From Lachnospiraceae bacterium (GTDB lineage: Bacteria > Bacillota > Clostridia > Lachnospirales > Lachnospiraceae), in NCBI GenBank assembly GCA_022792835.1, contig JAAWBT010000089.1, positions 80,831-144,830 of the forward strand: a DNA stretch of 64,000 nt, given 5' to 3'. The position numbers and the translations under genes were made by a program. Below the pieces are notes generated by a model that saw only the letters and a program-made list of their open reading frames with translations, was not told the origin of the DNA and ran no database searches. Shown here piece by piece: positions 1-9,449 of the stretch; position 1 is the stretch's first letter; each line of letters opens with the position of its first letter.

Positions 1-283
1 GGGTCAGGGCCCGGAATTCTTTTCTCGTGTTGCACCGGAACATGCGGATCAGAGCCATATTGGCAAAGAGAATCCGTTCTTTACGGTCTGCCTGATAAAT
101 AAAAAAACCGCCGGGCATCTCCTCCATGAAACGGATGATTTCACATGCCTTCTGGATTTCCTGTGAATCAGAAAAAGTTTGACATTCCATAAACTGGAAA
201 ATATCGGTGTCGTTTTTTTCTAAGGTATTTAGCAGGGACAGCAGCGATTCGATTAAGTTAGATCTTGATTTCAGGTTGTCCAT
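1..283 (-). CDS. PAS-domain signalling protein, N-terminal part only
   Basis: An open frame on the minus strand starts at ATG 281-283, behind a good GGGAGGAAGG ribosome site, and runs off the left edge of the window, so about 94 residues are visible. Residues 1-55 are a charged helical leader. Residues 56-94 look like the start of a PAS sensor domain (MPGGFFIYQ, then ILFANMALIRMF). Such N-termini are common in clostridial PAS-linked diguanylate cyclases and hybrid histidine kinases, but the output domain lies outside the window and cannot be named. It is transcribed divergently from the hybrid histidine kinase at 480. Confidence 0.7.
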   Translation of the reverse strand, partial: MDNLKSRSNLIESLLSLLNTLEKNDTDIFQFMECQTFSDSQEIQKACEIIRFMEEMPGGFFIYQADRKERILFANMALIRMFRCNTRKEFRALT

Positions 284-375
284 TCTGGCCTTCCTCCCAA
301 CAGTTTTCAGATTCAGTTTATCACAAAAAATAGAAGCTGTCATCAGTCAGAGGAGGATTTTGGGAGAAATCTGTC

Positions 376-404
376 TTGAATAACGGATACAATTATGGTA
401 AATT
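376..404 (+). promoter_or_regulatory. Possible promoter of the hybrid histidine kinase
   Basis: TTGAAT (376-381) and TAAATT (399-404) are separated by 17 bases, each matching four or five of six consensus positions. The spacing is ideal but the -10 box is weak, so this is only a candidate start for the kinase mRNA. Confidence 0.3.
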
Positions 405-479
405 GGTAATGGACACAGACAATGGGTGTTTTTTCTCAGTGGCAGCAGCAGGAAGGTCTGGCCAGAAGGAGTTATACTG

Positions 480-3029
480 ATGATTCGTAAGCCAAAAAAA
501 TTTTTAGTAACCAGTTTTACCTGCCTGATCATTTTGTGCATCGGGGTATTTTTCTGGGTGTCGTATACCATGTCCAAACGGAGTGAGGTATCGATCAGTG
601 AGATCGGGTCCATCTATATGTCGGAAATGAACAGGCAGTTGCAGCAGAAGTTTACGGCGATCATAGAGCTTAAGCTGTCTCAGGTCAATGGGATCATGGA
701 GCGGACAGATCCGGAGACGACAGAGTACGGCCAGGAGCTTTTAGAAAACCTGGCCCTCAGCGCCAGTGTCCGTGAGTTTACCCATCTGGCTCTTTATGCG
801 GAGGACGGGAGCTGTCAGGTCATCTATGGCGAGCCGGCCGAGATTTCGAACCAGGAGGAATTTTTTGATGGAATGGGAAAGGAATCCGGCATCGTAGGCA
901 GCGGCGTCGATGCAGAGGGAGAGCGGCTTTTGCTTTTGGGGTTGGAGAGTCATTATGCCATGGAAGGCGGAAAGCGGGCGGTGGCCCTGGTGGCGGGGCT
1001 TCCTATGACCTATCTCCAGGAAGCCCTGGTGCTGGACGACGAAAATTCATTGATGTATACCCATATTATTCATGAAGACGGAAGCTATGTGATCCGCACC
1101 GGGGAAGCTTACCGGGACAGCTATTTTGCCCGTGTGCAGGAGCAGTATGAAGGCGGAGATGGGAAAAGCGGGGATGAGTATGTGGAGGAGCTCAAGGAGG
1201 CCATCAGTAAGAAGGAGGATTATTCGGCTCTGATCCTTATGAATGGAGTGCACCAACATATTTATTGTACCACATTGCCCAGCTCCAACTGGTATCTGGT
1301 CAGCATCATGCCTTTTGGGATCCTGGATGATGCGGTCAACAGTCTGGGAGACCAGCGGGTACATACGATGATCATGGCCTGTGGGGTGATCATGGTCGCT
1401 ATTATTGCAATCTTCATTCTGTATTATCAGGTTTCTCAGCGGCAGATGAAGGCAATGGATGAGGCGAAGGCGGATGCTGTGCGGGCGAACAGGGCCAAGA
1501 GTGAATTTTTATCCAACATGAGCCATGACATCCGCACCCCCATGAACGGCATTGTGGGGATGGCGGCCATTGCCACCGCCAACATTGACGATAAATTCAG
1601 GGTGCAGGACTGTTTAAAAAAGATTACTCTCTCCAGCAAGCATCTTCTGGGACTGATCAACGACGTGCTGGATATGTCCAAAATCGAGAGCGGAAAGCTA
1701 AGTCTGAATATGAACCAGATCTCTTTGCGGGAGGCCATGGATAATATTGTCAACATCGTGCAGCCCCAGGTTCAGGCCAGAAACCAGCATTTCGATATTT
1801 TCATCCAGAAAATTGAGACGGAGGAGGTGTATTGTGACAGCATCCGTCTGAACCAGATCCTGATCAACCTGCTTTCTAATGCGATCAAATTCACGCCGGA
1901 ACACGGTTATATCAATGTATATCTGGATCAGGAGCCTTCGCCCAGGGGGGAGGCTTACGTCAGGTGCCATTTCCGGGTGAAGGACAGTGGCATCGGCATG
2001 GAGCCGGAGTTCCAGGAGCATATTTTTGATACGTTTTCCAGGGAGAAAAACTCCAACGTGGATAAGATTGAAGGAACCGGCCTGGGCATGGCCATCACCA
2101 AATCTATTGTAGACGCCATGGATGGAACGATTGAGCTGATCAGCGCGCCGGGGAAGGGCAGTGAGTTCCATATTACGATGGACATAGAGAAGGCAGACGG
2201 CCCGGAAAAGGATATGTGTCTGCCGCCCTGGAAAATGTTGGTGGTTGACAACAACGAAGATCTTTGTTTCAGCGCCGTTGCCACCCTGAAGGAGATCGGC
2301 ATTGAAGCAGAGTGGGCTGTGGATGGCAAAACGGCAGTGGAAATGGTGAAAAAACACCATGAGAAAAATGACGATTACGAGATTGCGCTTCTGGACTGGA
2401 AAATGCCGGGGATGGATGGATTGGAGACTCTCAAGCAGATCCGTCAGTATCTGGGAGAGGCCACGCCCATCCTGATCATATCAGCCTATGACTGGAGTGA
2501 CATTGAGGATGAGGCCAAAGCGGCAGGGGCCCAGGGCTTTATTTCCAAGCCGTTGTTTAAATCCAACCTGTATTTGGGACTGCGTCATTTCGCCGGCGGT
2601 GAAGAGGTGGAGGAGGAGAAGCAGGAGGAGAAGCAGGAGGAGTTTGCCGGAAAGCGGATTCTTCTTTCGGAGGACAATGATTTAAACTGGGAGATTGCCG
2701 AGGACATTTTGACAGAGGCAGGCTTTGAGGTGGAACGGGCGGAAAACGGAAAAATCTGTGTGGAAACCTTCCAGAAATCAGCAGTTGGGTATTATGATTT
2801 GATCCTGATGGATATCCGTATGCCGGTGATGAACGGCTATGAAGCGGCCGAGAAGATCCGGTCCCTTGACCGGGCGGACAAGGGTCTGCCGATCATTGCC
2901 ATGACGGCGGACGCCTTCTCAGACGACATCAAACATTGCCTGGAATGCGGCATGAATGAACACGTGGCAAAGCCCATTGATGTGGACAGGCTGACTCAGA
3001 TTTTGAAGAAATATTTAAAGGGAGCGTAA
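480..3029 (+). CDS. Membrane hybrid sensor histidine kinase with two receiver domains
   Basis: The 849-residue protein senses an external signal and passes phosphate through His and Asp residues. The start at ATG 480 is chosen because AAGGAG lies 8 bases upstream; a longer frame from 426 lacks a site. Membrane segments are at about residues 8-29 and 296-317 and enclose a Cache-like extracellular domain. The dimerisation/phosphoacceptor motif [10 protein letters not shown] contains His349. The ATPase has an N box near 458 (LLSNAIKF), then SGIGM and GTGLGMAI. Receiver 1 has Asp639 ([11 protein letters not shown]) and receiver 2 has Asp778 ([11 protein letters not shown]); a Glu-rich low-complexity linker joins them. 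No HPt domain or output regulator is adjacent, so the downstream target is unknown. Confidence 0.93.
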   Translation: MIRKPKKFLVTSFTCLIILCIGVFFWVSYTMSKRSEVSISEIGSIYMSEMNRQLQQKFTAIIELKLSQVNGIMERTDPETTEYGQELLENLALSASVREFTHLALYAEDGSCQVIYGEPAEISNQEEFFDGMGKESGIVGSGVDAEGERLLLLGLESHYAMEGGKRAVALVAGLPMTYLQEALVLDDENSLMYTHIIHEDGSYVIRTGEAYRDSYFARVQEQYEGGDGKSGDEYVEELKEAISKKEDYSALILMNGVHQHIYCTTLPSSNWYLVSIMPFGILDDAVNSLGDQRVHTMIMACGVIMVAIIAIFILYYQVSQRQMKAMDEAKADAVRANRAKSEFLSNMSHDIRTPMNGIVGMAAIATANIDDKFRVQDCLKKITLSSKHLLGLINDVLDMSKIESGKLSLNMNQISLREAMDNIVNIVQPQVQARNQHFDIFIQKIETEEVYCDSIRLNQILINLLSNAIKFTPEHGYINVYLDQEPSPRGEAYVRCHFRVKDSGIGMEPEFQEHIFDTFSREKNSNVDKIEGTGLGMAITKSIVDAMDGTIELISAPGKGSEFHITMDIEKADGPEKDMCLPPWKMLVVDNNEDLCFSAVATLKEIGIEAEWAVDGKTAVEMVKKHHEKNDDYEIALLDWKMPGMDGLETLKQIRQYLGEATPILIISAYDWSDIEDEAKAAGAQGFISKPLFKSNLYLGLRHFAGGEEVEEEKQEEKQEEFAGKRILLSEDNDLNWEIAEDILTEAGFEVERAENGKICVETFQKSAVGYYDLILMDIRMPVMNGYEAAEKIRSLDRADKGLPIIAMTADAFSDDIKHCLECGMNEHVAKPIDVDRLTQILKKYLKGA

Positions 3030-3059
3030 TTTGAGAAAGGAAGAGAAGGAGAGGGAAGT

Positions 3060-4310
3060 ATGGGGATGAAAAAATACGAGATCGGTACAAAAGAAAACAG
3101 GGCGTTTTTGAGGGAGATCTGTATGGGACTCCTGGAGTTTGGCCGAAATTTTCCTGCGCCGGGGGGGAGCGCTTACTATTTGAAGGAGGACGGAAAGCCC
3201 TGGACGGAAAAAAACCGGGAGGTTTATGAGACTTGCCGGATGGCCCACGTGTATGCCATCGGGGAGTTTCTGGGTTTTTCTGGCGGAAAGGAGCTGGCAG
3301 AGAAAGCAGTCGGCAGCCTGATGGGAGAGATGAGAGATAAGGAGAACGGGGGCTGGTATGCGGGCCTTGATCCAGAGGGAAAACCTCTTCCGTCAAAACT
3401 GTGCTATGCCCATGCGTTTGTGATCCTGGGAGCCTCTTCTGCAGCGCTGGTTGGAGTGGATGGTGCAGAGGAGCTTTTGCGGGAGGCTATCCAGGTTTAT
3501 GACCGGTATTTCTGGAATGAAGAGGAGGGGCTGTCCTGCGATACCTGGAACACAGAGTTTACGGTCCTGGACGATTACCGGGGATTAAATGCCAACATGC
3601 ATACAGTGGAGGCATTTTTGGCGGCGGCAGATGTTCTGGAGGACGAAACCTACAGAGAGCGGGCCGGACGGATCATTCGAAACGTAGTAGGCTGGGCTGA
3701 GAACAACAACTGGCGGATTCCGGAGCATTATACAAAAGAGTGGGCTCCGGAGCTGGACTGCAATAAAGAGCGGCCGGACGATCCTTTTAAGCCCTATGGG
3801 GCAACGCCTGGACATGGCCTGGAGTGGGGGAGACTGATCCTTCAGTGGGCTCTTTCGGCAGCGCCGGCAGATAAGGAGATTTATATTGAAGCGGCGAAGA
3901 ATCTGTACCACCGGGCCATAAGCGACGGTTGGAATGCGGACGGGGCGCCGGGGGTGGTCTATACCACAGACTGGGACGGAAAACCGGTGGTCCATGACCG
4001 GATGCACTGGACTCTGGCCGAGGCCATCAATACGGCGGCGGTTTTGTACCGGGTGACAGGAGAAGAGCGGTACGCCAAAGATTATGCGGACTTTATGGAA
4101 TATCTGGATGAAACCGTGCTGGATCATGAGAACGGCTCCTGGTTCCATCAGCTTGACAGGGAAAATCGTTTGGCCGGAACCGTCTGGCCCGGAAAGCCGG
4201 ATGTATATCACGCGCTGCAGGCGGTTCTGATCCCTTATTATGTGCCGGAGGTTTCTATCGCTCTGGCAGTGAAGCGGGGGCAGGAGATAGAAAAGGGCAG
4301 TGCGAAATAG
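3060..4310 (+). CDS. AGE-family aldose-ketose isomerase, YihS-like
   Basis: The 416-residue protein belongs to the N-acylglucosamine 2-epimerase superfamily of (alpha/alpha)6 barrels. Recognisable motifs are TCRMAHVYAIGEF, NANMHTVEAFLAAADVL, NNNWRIPEHY, YGATPGHGLEWGRL and ENGSWFHQLD. They line up with E. coli YihS, a sulfoquinovose/mannose isomerase, better than with GlcNAc 2-epimerase. The reaction is probably aldose-to-ketose isomerisation of mannose, sulfoquinovose or a related sugar. AAGGAG at 3046-3051 fixes the start at 3060, 30 bases after the kinase stop, so the two may be co-transcribed. No sulfoglycolysis, sugar kinase or transporter gene is adjacent, leaving the substrate open. Confidence 0.85.
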   Translation: MGMKKYEIGTKENRAFLREICMGLLEFGRNFPAPGGSAYYLKEDGKPWTEKNREVYETCRMAHVYAIGEFLGFSGGKELAEKAVGSLMGEMRDKENGGWYAGLDPEGKPLPSKLCYAHAFVILGASSAALVGVDGAEELLREAIQVYDRYFWNEEEGLSCDTWNTEFTVLDDYRGLNANMHTVEAFLAAADVLEDETYRERAGRIIRNVVGWAENNNWRIPEHYTKEWAPELDCNKERPDDPFKPYGATPGHGLEWGRLILQWALSAAPADKEIYIEAAKNLYHRAISDGWNADGAPGVVYTTDWDGKPVVHDRMHWTLAEAINTAAVLYRVTGEERYAKDYADFMEYLDETVLDHENGSWFHQLDRENRLAGTVWPGKPDVYHALQAVLIPYYVPEVSIALAVKRGQEIEKGSAK

Positions 4311-4325
4311 CGAAAAATACCAGGT

Positions 4326-4370
4326 AAAAGACGCGGTGTGAAAGACGTCCTTTCACGCCGCGTCTTTTAT
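4326..4370 (+). terminator. Rho-independent terminator after the isomerase
   Basis: A 19-base arm (4326-4344) pairs with 4350-4368 except for one G-U pair, leaving a 5-base loop. The stem ends in TTTTAT, so it should stop transcription from the kinase/isomerase unit. Confidence 0.88.
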
Positions 4371-4413
4371 GTATATAGAAGTCTCTTTTTGTTATAGAAA
4401 ATTAGAAAATCAC

Positions 4414-4442
4414 TTGACTAAATTTTGTCGACAATATATAAT
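4414..4442 (+). promoter_or_regulatory. Promoter of the 2-oxoacid oxidoreductase operon with internal palindrome
   Basis: TTGACT (4414-4419) and TATAAT (4437-4442) are separated by exactly 17 bases, a near-perfect sigma-A promoter. The perfect 10-base palindrome TTGTCGACAA (4425-4434) sits between the two boxes, where a bound repressor would block RNA polymerase. A FCD-type GntR regulator encoded at 18947 is the obvious candidate, by inference. Confidence 0.75.
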
Positions 4443-4501
4443 ATACAAAAAGAAAGCTGTTTCTGGGGAACGTACCCAGCAGCAGGAAAGGAGAACGCGA
4501 T

Positions 4502-5698
4502 ATGCCAATCGTAAAAGCATCAGAGAACCGCGTAAAGACAGGCGTACATTTTATGCTGGGCAATTACGCACTTGTGGAAGGCGCCATCAGCGCCGGATGT
4601 GATTTTTTCGGCGGATATCCTATTACTCCCGCCAACGAGATCTCGGAGAGGATGTCCCAGAGGCTGCCGGAGGTGGGAGGAAGGTTTGTACAGGGGGAGG
4701 ATGAGCTGTTTTCCATCTTTGCCTGTACGGGAGCCTCCCTGGCCGGGGGAAAGGTTATGACGGCCACAGCCAGCGCCGGATTCAATTATATGCAGGAGGG
4801 GCTTGGCTATGCCTATACCATTGAGGCGCCTCTGGTCATTGCCGATGTGCAGCGGTGCCGTGGGGAAAATTATGCCAGCCAGGCGGACGTCTATCAGATG
4901 CGTTACGGCGCCAGCGGCGATTATGAGGCAATCGTGGTCTGTCCTTCTTCTGTCCAGGATCTTTATGACTATACGATCTGGGCTTTTAATCTGGCGGAGG
5001 AATACAGGAATCCAGTCATCGTCATGTCGGAGACCACCATTGCCCTGATGAGGGAGCGGCTGGATATCCCGGAGGCTTCGAAGATCGACCTGTACAACAG
5101 GTCCTATACTTCCAGCGCGCCGGGGCAGTACATGCCTTTTGCGGCGTCAGAATTTGGGTGTCCTGACGCAGCTTTTCTGGGCGAAGGCTACAATACGATT
5201 TACTCCCTGAATCCCCATGATGAGAAGGGGAGTATCGACTGGGATCCAGTGGTCTTTGACAGACTCTACAAGAGAGTCTGCGGGAAGATCCGTGAAAATG
5301 CGGACAGGATCTGCCGGACGGAACGGATTATGATGGAGGATGCGGAATATGCGCTGATTGCTTATGGAAGTGAAGTGCGTCCTGCCATCGAGGCGGCGGA
5401 ACTTGCCAGAGAGTGCGGGATCAAAGCCGGGGTCTTAAAGCTCTGCAACGTATGGCCTGTGCCGGAGAAAGCCATTTTGGAGGTGGCGAGAGAGGTGAAG
5501 GGTATTTTTGCGGTGGAAATGAATATGGGTAAGTATGTGAATGAGATTCTGCGGGTGGCGGCAGGCCGCTGCCCGGTGGTTCCTGTCACCAAAAATCTGG
5601 GCCTGGTACATACTGGCTATGAGATCTTAGAGGAAATCCGAAAAAATGTGTCACCGGCGTATTCTGGATACTCCACAATCGAAAAGGGGGTTAAGTAA
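4502..5698 (+). CDS. korA: 2-oxoacid:ferredoxin oxidoreductase, alpha subunit
   Basis: This is the alpha chain of a KorABCD-type complex that oxidatively decarboxylates a 2-oxoacid to acyl-CoA and CO2, reducing ferredoxin in the cytoplasm. Motifs include GGYPITPANEISE at residues 37-49, a conserved acid in QGEDELFSIFACTGASLAG, and SAGFNYMQEGLGYA. Its 398 residues fit the KorA/VorB class. AGGAAAGGAG lies 8 bases before ATG 4502. It is the first gene of an operon with beta and gamma chains directly behind it. Family membership does not fix the substrate; 2-oxoglutarate is favoured by the following SucCD-like pair, but branched-chain or aryl 2-oxoacids remain possible. Confidence 0.92.
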   Translation: MPIVKASENRVKTGVHFMLGNYALVEGAISAGCDFFGGYPITPANEISERMSQRLPEVGGRFVQGEDELFSIFACTGASLAGGKVMTATASAGFNYMQEGLGYAYTIEAPLVIADVQRCRGENYASQADVYQMRYGASGDYEAIVVCPSSVQDLYDYTIWAFNLAEEYRNPVIVMSETTIALMRERLDIPEASKIDLYNRSYTSSAPGQYMPFAASEFGCPDAAFLGEGYNTIYSLNPHDEKGSIDWDPVVFDRLYKRVCGKIRENADRICRTERIMMEDAEYALIAYGSEVRPAIEAAELARECGIKAGVLKLCNVWPVPEKAILEVAREVKGIFAVEMNMGKYVNEILRVAAGRCPVVPVTKNLGLVHTGYEILEEIRKNVSPAYSGYSTIEKGVK

Positions 5699-5699
5699 G

Positions 5700-6509
5700 A
5701 TGAGCGAACGGAAAATCAATCCCAGAAGAAAATACTTAAGGCCGGAAAAGCTTCCCCACTTTTTCTGCTCCGGCTGCGGCTGCGGCCAGGTACTGAATTA
5801 TTACATGCAGGCGCTGGAGAAACTGGACATGGATCCCCAGAAGATGGTCCATATCGCAGGCGTGGGCTGTACGGCCAGGATCCCTGTCTATATTAAGACA
5901 GACATGTTCCACGGTGTCCACGGAAGGACTCTGGCCTGGGCCACCGGCGTGAAGATGATGAGGCCGGACACGCCTGTGGTGATCTTTGCCGGGGACGGCG
6001 ACGTGGCTTCCATCGGCGGCAATCACCTGATCCATGCGGCCAGGAGGAATCTGGATGTGACGGTAGTCATGGTCAACAACATGAATTTCGCCATGACGGG
6101 TGGCCAGGTGGCCCCCACCACCCCGGAGAAGGCCCGTACCATGACGACTCCTTACGGGAGCGCGGAACCGAGATTTGACGTGTGCGCCTTGGCACAGGCG
6201 GCAGGCGCCACCCACGTGGAGCGGTGGACCACAACCCAGCCGGCCCAGTGCAAGAAGGCCCTGGAGCGGGCCCTCACCCACAAAGGTTTCTCCCTGATTG
6301 AGATCGTTTCCCAGTGCCCGACCCATTTTGGCCGATATGCCCTGAAAACAGGGGATCCGAACGCCGTGATTGCGTGGATCAAAGAGCACACCTATACGGA
6401 TGCCCAGGCAAAGAAGATGAGCCAGGAAGACATGGAGGGCAAGCTTCGCTGCGGCGAGTACGTCTGTGTGGAAAAGCCTGTTTATGAGGGCACCAATGAG
6501 TTGATGTGA
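5700..6509 (+). CDS. korB: 2-oxoacid:ferredoxin oxidoreductase, beta (TPP) subunit
   Basis: The 269-residue beta chain carries thiamine diphosphate and an Fe-S centre. Cys23, Cys26 and Cys28 in FCSGCGCGQ fit an Fe-S ligand cluster. The TPP/Mg motif is FAGDGDVASIGGNHL followed by NNMNFAMTGGQ. The start is ATG 5700, just past the alpha-chain stop, with AAAGGGGG upstream; an earlier in-frame ATG at 5646 lies inside korA and lacks a site. It works only with the alpha and gamma chains on either side. Confidence 0.93.
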   Translation: MSERKINPRRKYLRPEKLPHFFCSGCGCGQVLNYYMQALEKLDMDPQKMVHIAGVGCTARIPVYIKTDMFHGVHGRTLAWATGVKMMRPDTPVVIFAGDGDVASIGGNHLIHAARRNLDVTVVMVNNMNFAMTGGQVAPTTPEKARTMTTPYGSAEPRFDVCALAQAAGATHVERWTTTQPAQCKKALERALTHKGFSLIEIVSQCPTHFGRYALKTGDPNAVIAWIKEHTYTDAQAKKMSQEDMEGKLRCGEYVCVEKPVYEGTNELM

Positions 6510-6522
6510 GGAGGAAAAGAAA

Positions 6523-7080
6523 ATGATTACATATCCCCAGAGAGTTACCTTATGCGGGTTCGGCGGGCAGGGAATCATTTTGTCTGCCGTGATCCTTGGA
6601 ACCACTGCCGTGACCAAGGGCGACTTATATGCGGTGCAGACCCAGTCTTACGGCTCGGAGGCCCGCGGCGGCCAGTGCCAGGCGGAGCTTATCATTGATA
6701 AGAAGGAGATCAATTCTCCTGTGGCAGAAAAGAAAAACCTGATGGTGGCCATGTTCCAGACAGCTTATGAGAAATACATTCCCACCCTGGAAGAAGACGG
6801 TGTTTTAGTGATTGACCCAGATCTGGTGACGGACTTGACTCGTCCCATTGAACATACTTTTAAGGTTCCGGCCACCCAGATCGCAGTGGATCTTGGAAAC
6901 CGTATGGCGGCCAACATGGTTATGCTGGGCTTTCTCAGTGAGGCCCTTGGCGTGATCGGCCATGAGGATCTTCTGGATGTGGTGAAGGACAATGTGAATT
7001 CCCGGTTTGTGGAGCTCAATTTCAAGGCGGTGGAAGCAGGCGCGGCTTATGCAAAGGAGCGGGGCTTATATTATAAGTGA
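6523..7080 (+). CDS. korC: 2-oxoacid:ferredoxin oxidoreductase, gamma subunit
   Basis: This 185-residue chain is the catalytic/CoA-interacting gamma domain of the oxidoreductase. The family markers are GFGGQGIILSA near the N-terminus and QSYGSEARGGQ at about 45-55. It begins 13 bases after korB behind GAGGAGG and is followed after 9 bases by the acyl-CoA synthetase gene, so expression is tightly linked. The delta subunit, a small ferredoxin, is not adjacent but lies further down at 9142. Confidence 0.92.
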   Translation: MITYPQRVTLCGFGGQGIILSAVILGTTAVTKGDLYAVQTQSYGSEARGGQCQAELIIDKKEINSPVAEKKNLMVAMFQTAYEKYIPTLEEDGVLVIDPDLVTDLTRPIEHTFKVPATQIAVDLGNRMAANMVMLGFLSEALGVIGHEDLLDVVKDNVNSRFVELNFKAVEAGAAYAKERGLYYK

Positions 7081-7089
7081 GGAGAGGCC

Positions 7090-8229
7090 ATGAATTTATT
7101 TGAATATGAAGGTAAGGGTTTGATGCGGGAATACGGCATTCCTGTGCCAGAGAGCCATCTGATCGTCTCAGAGGGGGAAGCGGCCCCCATGGCCTTTCCT
7201 TTTGTCCTGAAGGCTCAGGTCATGACCGGGGGCAGAGGCAAGGCCGGCGGCGTCAAAGTCTGTGAAAACAAGGCAGACTATGAGAAGTATGCCCGCGATA
7301 TTCTGAACATGGAAATCAAGGGACATAAGGTCCACGGACTTTTGGCAGAACAGATGATGAAGGCGGAGAAGGAGCTTTACCTTTCCATCACTCTGCAGGG
7401 GGTGGCAAAGCCGACCCTCATTGCCAGCCGTATGGGCGGGATGGACATTGAGACGGTCTCAAAGGAGAACCCGGAGGAGATTGTGAAGATGGAGATTGAC
7501 CCTTTCACGGGCCTTAAGGGCTATCAGCTTAAATATCTGGCGAAAAAGCTCCAGGTGGAAGACAAACAGGATTTGTTTGAGCTGGTAAAGAACCTGCAGG
7601 ACGCATTTTTTAAGGCCGGCGCCCTCTTGGTGGAGATCAATCCCCTGGGGCTGGTGGACGGGAAGCTTGTGGCTATGGATTCCAAGTTCGTAATCGACGG
7701 CCATGCCCGCCACATGCAGGAGAAGCTTTCCAGGCTGGAGGAGGCCAGGGAACGGCTCCATGCCTACCAGGCGCCGGAAAAGGAGGCGACCACCATTACC
7801 TATGTGCCTCTGGAGGGAGATCTGGGACTGATTTCAGACGGAGCGGGAACGGGCATGCTGACTCTGGATCTGTTAAATGACGCGGGAGGCCATGTGGCAA
7901 GCTTCTGCGAGCTGGGCGGAATGACCACAGAGGAGGTGATGTACAGGGCTATGGACCTGACCCTCACAGGACATCCGGAAGTGAAGGGGGTCATCATTGT
8001 GCTCATCGGCGGCTTTAACCGGATGGACAACATGGCTCTTGGCATCACCAAATATGTGAAGGAGCATGACGTGAAAATCCCCATTTTTACAAGAATGTGC
8101 GGCACCATGGAGGAAGTGGGCCTTGAGACCATGAAGGAAGCGGGAATGCCTGCCTACAACATTCTGGTGGACACGGTGAAGGAGTTTGTCAGCACGGTGG
8201 AAGGAGGCAAAAAGGCATGTCGATCCTGA
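7090..8229 (+). CDS. sucC: ADP-forming acyl-CoA (succinyl-CoA) synthetase, beta subunit
   Basis: The 379-residue ATP-grasp protein starts MNLFEYEGKGLMREYGIP, the typical SucC opening, and has the nucleotide-binding motif KAQVMTGGRGKAGG. With SucD it converts acyl-CoA, ADP and phosphate to free acid, CoA and ATP. Its C-terminal flavodoxin-like half (GAGTGMLTLDLLNDAGG) helps carry phosphate between sites. Placement directly after korABC implies that it cashes in the CoA thioester made by that complex for substrate-level phosphorylation. Succinyl-CoA is the textbook substrate, yet homologues use other acyl-CoAs. It overlaps sucD by 13 bases. Confidence 0.9.
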   Translation: MNLFEYEGKGLMREYGIPVPESHLIVSEGEAAPMAFPFVLKAQVMTGGRGKAGGVKVCENKADYEKYARDILNMEIKGHKVHGLLAEQMMKAEKELYLSITLQGVAKPTLIASRMGGMDIETVSKENPEEIVKMEIDPFTGLKGYQLKYLAKKLQVEDKQDLFELVKNLQDAFFKAGALLVEINPLGLVDGKLVAMDSKFVIDGHARHMQEKLSRLEEARERLHAYQAPEKEATTITYVPLEGDLGLISDGAGTGMLTLDLLNDAGGHVASFCELGGMTTEEVMYRAMDLTLTGHPEVKGVIIVLIGGFNRMDNMALGITKYVKEHDVKIPIFTRMCGTMEEVGLETMKEAGMPAYNILVDTVKEFVSTVEGGKKACRS

Positions 8230-9083
8230 TTAACAAGGATTCTAAGGTGTTGGTTCAGGCAATTACGGGGAAATCCGGTTCTCTGCAGACAAAAGCCATG
8301 CTGGAGGCAGGCACAAATATTGTGGCCGGCGTGACGCCGGGAAAGGGAGGCCAGGAGGTTTACGGCGTGCCAGTCTATGACTATATTTCCGAGGCGAAGA
8401 AAGCCAATGATTTTGACACGGTCATCAGCTTCGTGCCTCCGGCCGGGGCCAAGGATTCCTGTTTTGAGGCCATTGATGCGGGAATCAAGGTATTGGTTCT
8501 GACTACGGAGGAGATCGCCCTCCATGATGTGGTGGAGATCATCGCCTATGCGAAGGCCCATGGCACAATCCTGGTGGGGCCTGGGTGTGCCGGTGTCATC
8601 GCTCCCGGCGTCTGCAAGGTGGGGGCCCATCCTGTCCGGTTTTTTACCAGGGGACGGGTGGGAGTGGTATCCAAGAGCGGAGCGCTTTCCTATGAGATCG
8701 GAAAGACCTTGACGGATGCAGGGATCGGACAATCTTCTGTGGTCGCCATCGGCGGAGGTCCCATCTGGGGCTTCACCCAAAAGGATGCGGCGGCCCTCTA
8801 TGAGAAGGATCCGGACACGGACGTGATCGTGCTCCTTGGGGAGATCGGCGGCGGCTCAGAGGAAGAAGCGGCGGCATATATCAAAGAGCACGTAAAAAAG
8901 CCGGTGGTCTCCCTGATCGTGGGAAGGAACGCACCCCAGGGAAAGAGCCTGGGCCATGCGGGAGCCATTGTCAGTGGAAATGTGGGCACAGCGAAGACAA
9001 AGATTGCGGCCCTTCGGGAGGCCGGCGTTCACGTGGCGAAAAATCCGGTGGAGTTGGTGGAGATTATCCGGACATTATTATAG
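8217..9083 (+). CDS. sucD: ADP-forming acyl-CoA (succinyl-CoA) synthetase, alpha subunit
   Basis: This 288-residue alpha chain has a CoA-binding Rossmann domain ([13 protein letters not shown], then [20 protein letters not shown]) and the phosphohistidine motif [10 protein letters not shown], with His247 at the position of E. coli His246. The family often has GKQGTFH where this protein has GKSGSLQ, a sign that it may be specialised. The 13-base overlap with sucC suggests translational coupling. A stem-loop follows the stop before the ferredoxin gene. Confidence 0.9.
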   Translation: MSILINKDSKVLVQAITGKSGSLQTKAMLEAGTNIVAGVTPGKGGQEVYGVPVYDYISEAKKANDFDTVISFVPPAGAKDSCFEAIDAGIKVLVLTTEEIALHDVVEIIAYAKAHGTILVGPGCAGVIAPGVCKVGAHPVRFFTRGRVGVVSKSGALSYEIGKTLTDAGIGQSSVVAIGGGPIWGFTQKDAAALYEKDPDTDVIVLLGEIGGGSEEEAAAYIKEHVKKPVVSLIVGRNAPQGKSLGHAGAIVSGNVGTAKTKIAALREAGVHVAKNPVELVEIIRTLL

Positions 9084-9093
9084 AAAAAACGCA

Positions 9094-9116
9094 GACGGCC
9101 TTTTCGACAGGCCGTC
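9094..9116 (+). promoter_or_regulatory. Intercistronic stem-loop between sucD and ferredoxin
   Basis: GACGGCCT (9094-9101) pairs perfectly with AGGCCGTC (9109-9116) around a 7-base loop. No T-run follows, so it is more likely an mRNA processing or stability element than a terminator. It would let the ferredoxin cistron be expressed at a different level from sucCD. Confidence 0.5.
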
Positions 9117-9141
9117 CGGCGCAGAAAGAGAGGAATGGACC

Positions 9142-9339
9142 GTGGCAGTATATATTGACAAGGAGCTCTGTAAGAGCTGTAAAATCTGCATGAATATTTG
9201 TCCGAAAAACGTATTTGAGATTACCAACCATGTAAATAAGAAAGGGTACAATTACGTGGAGGCCGTCAGGGAAGAAGATTGTATAACCTGCGGCCAGTGT
9301 GAGACTTCCTGCCCGGATTTTGTGATTCATGTGGAGTAG
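9142..9339 (+). CDS. korD: Small 2[4Fe-4S] ferredoxin, likely delta subunit of the oxidoreductase
   Basis: This 65-residue protein has two cluster motifs: CKSCKICMNICP and CITCGQCETSCP, the standard CxxCxxCxxxCP pattern. It resembles the delta subunit (KorD/PorD) that accepts electrons from the 2-oxoacid oxidoreductase. The GTG start at 9142 is chosen because AGAGAGG lies 8 bases upstream; the longer frame from 8956 runs through sucD. In many genomes this gene precedes korA; here it is displaced behind sucCD but still in the same operon. Confidence 0.85.
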   Translation: MAVYIDKELCKSCKICMNICPKNVFEITNHVNKKGYNYVEAVREEDCITCGQCETSCPDFVIHVE

Positions 9340-9449
9340 TTCCTTGAATTGTTTTTGGAAAACGGTTATACTGGGAACTGGTTTCACGGGCGGGAAGAAG
9401 ACCGTCCAAAAACCCAGAAGATAAGAAGTTCAGGGAGGAATGCATCATC

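Noticed and set aside
1698..2360. Open frame of 220 codons on the minus strand inside the hybrid kinase gene
   Set aside because: It is antisense to the conserved ATPase and receiver domains and carries no recognisable protein features.
2600..2643. GAGGAGGAGAAG-type purine-rich repeat inside the hybrid kinase gene
   Set aside because: It encodes the Glu/Lys-rich linker between the two receiver domains; not a CRISPR or a mobile repeat.
4369..4602. Open frame across the korA promoter
   Set aside because: It covers the -35/-10 region and overlaps the korA start out of frame; no ribosome site.
5736..6617. Long open frame (293 codons) on the minus strand opposite korB
   Set aside because: It has no ribosome site and no recognisable motif, and the plus-strand frame is an unmistakable oxidoreductase subunit; GC-rich third positions create such shadows.
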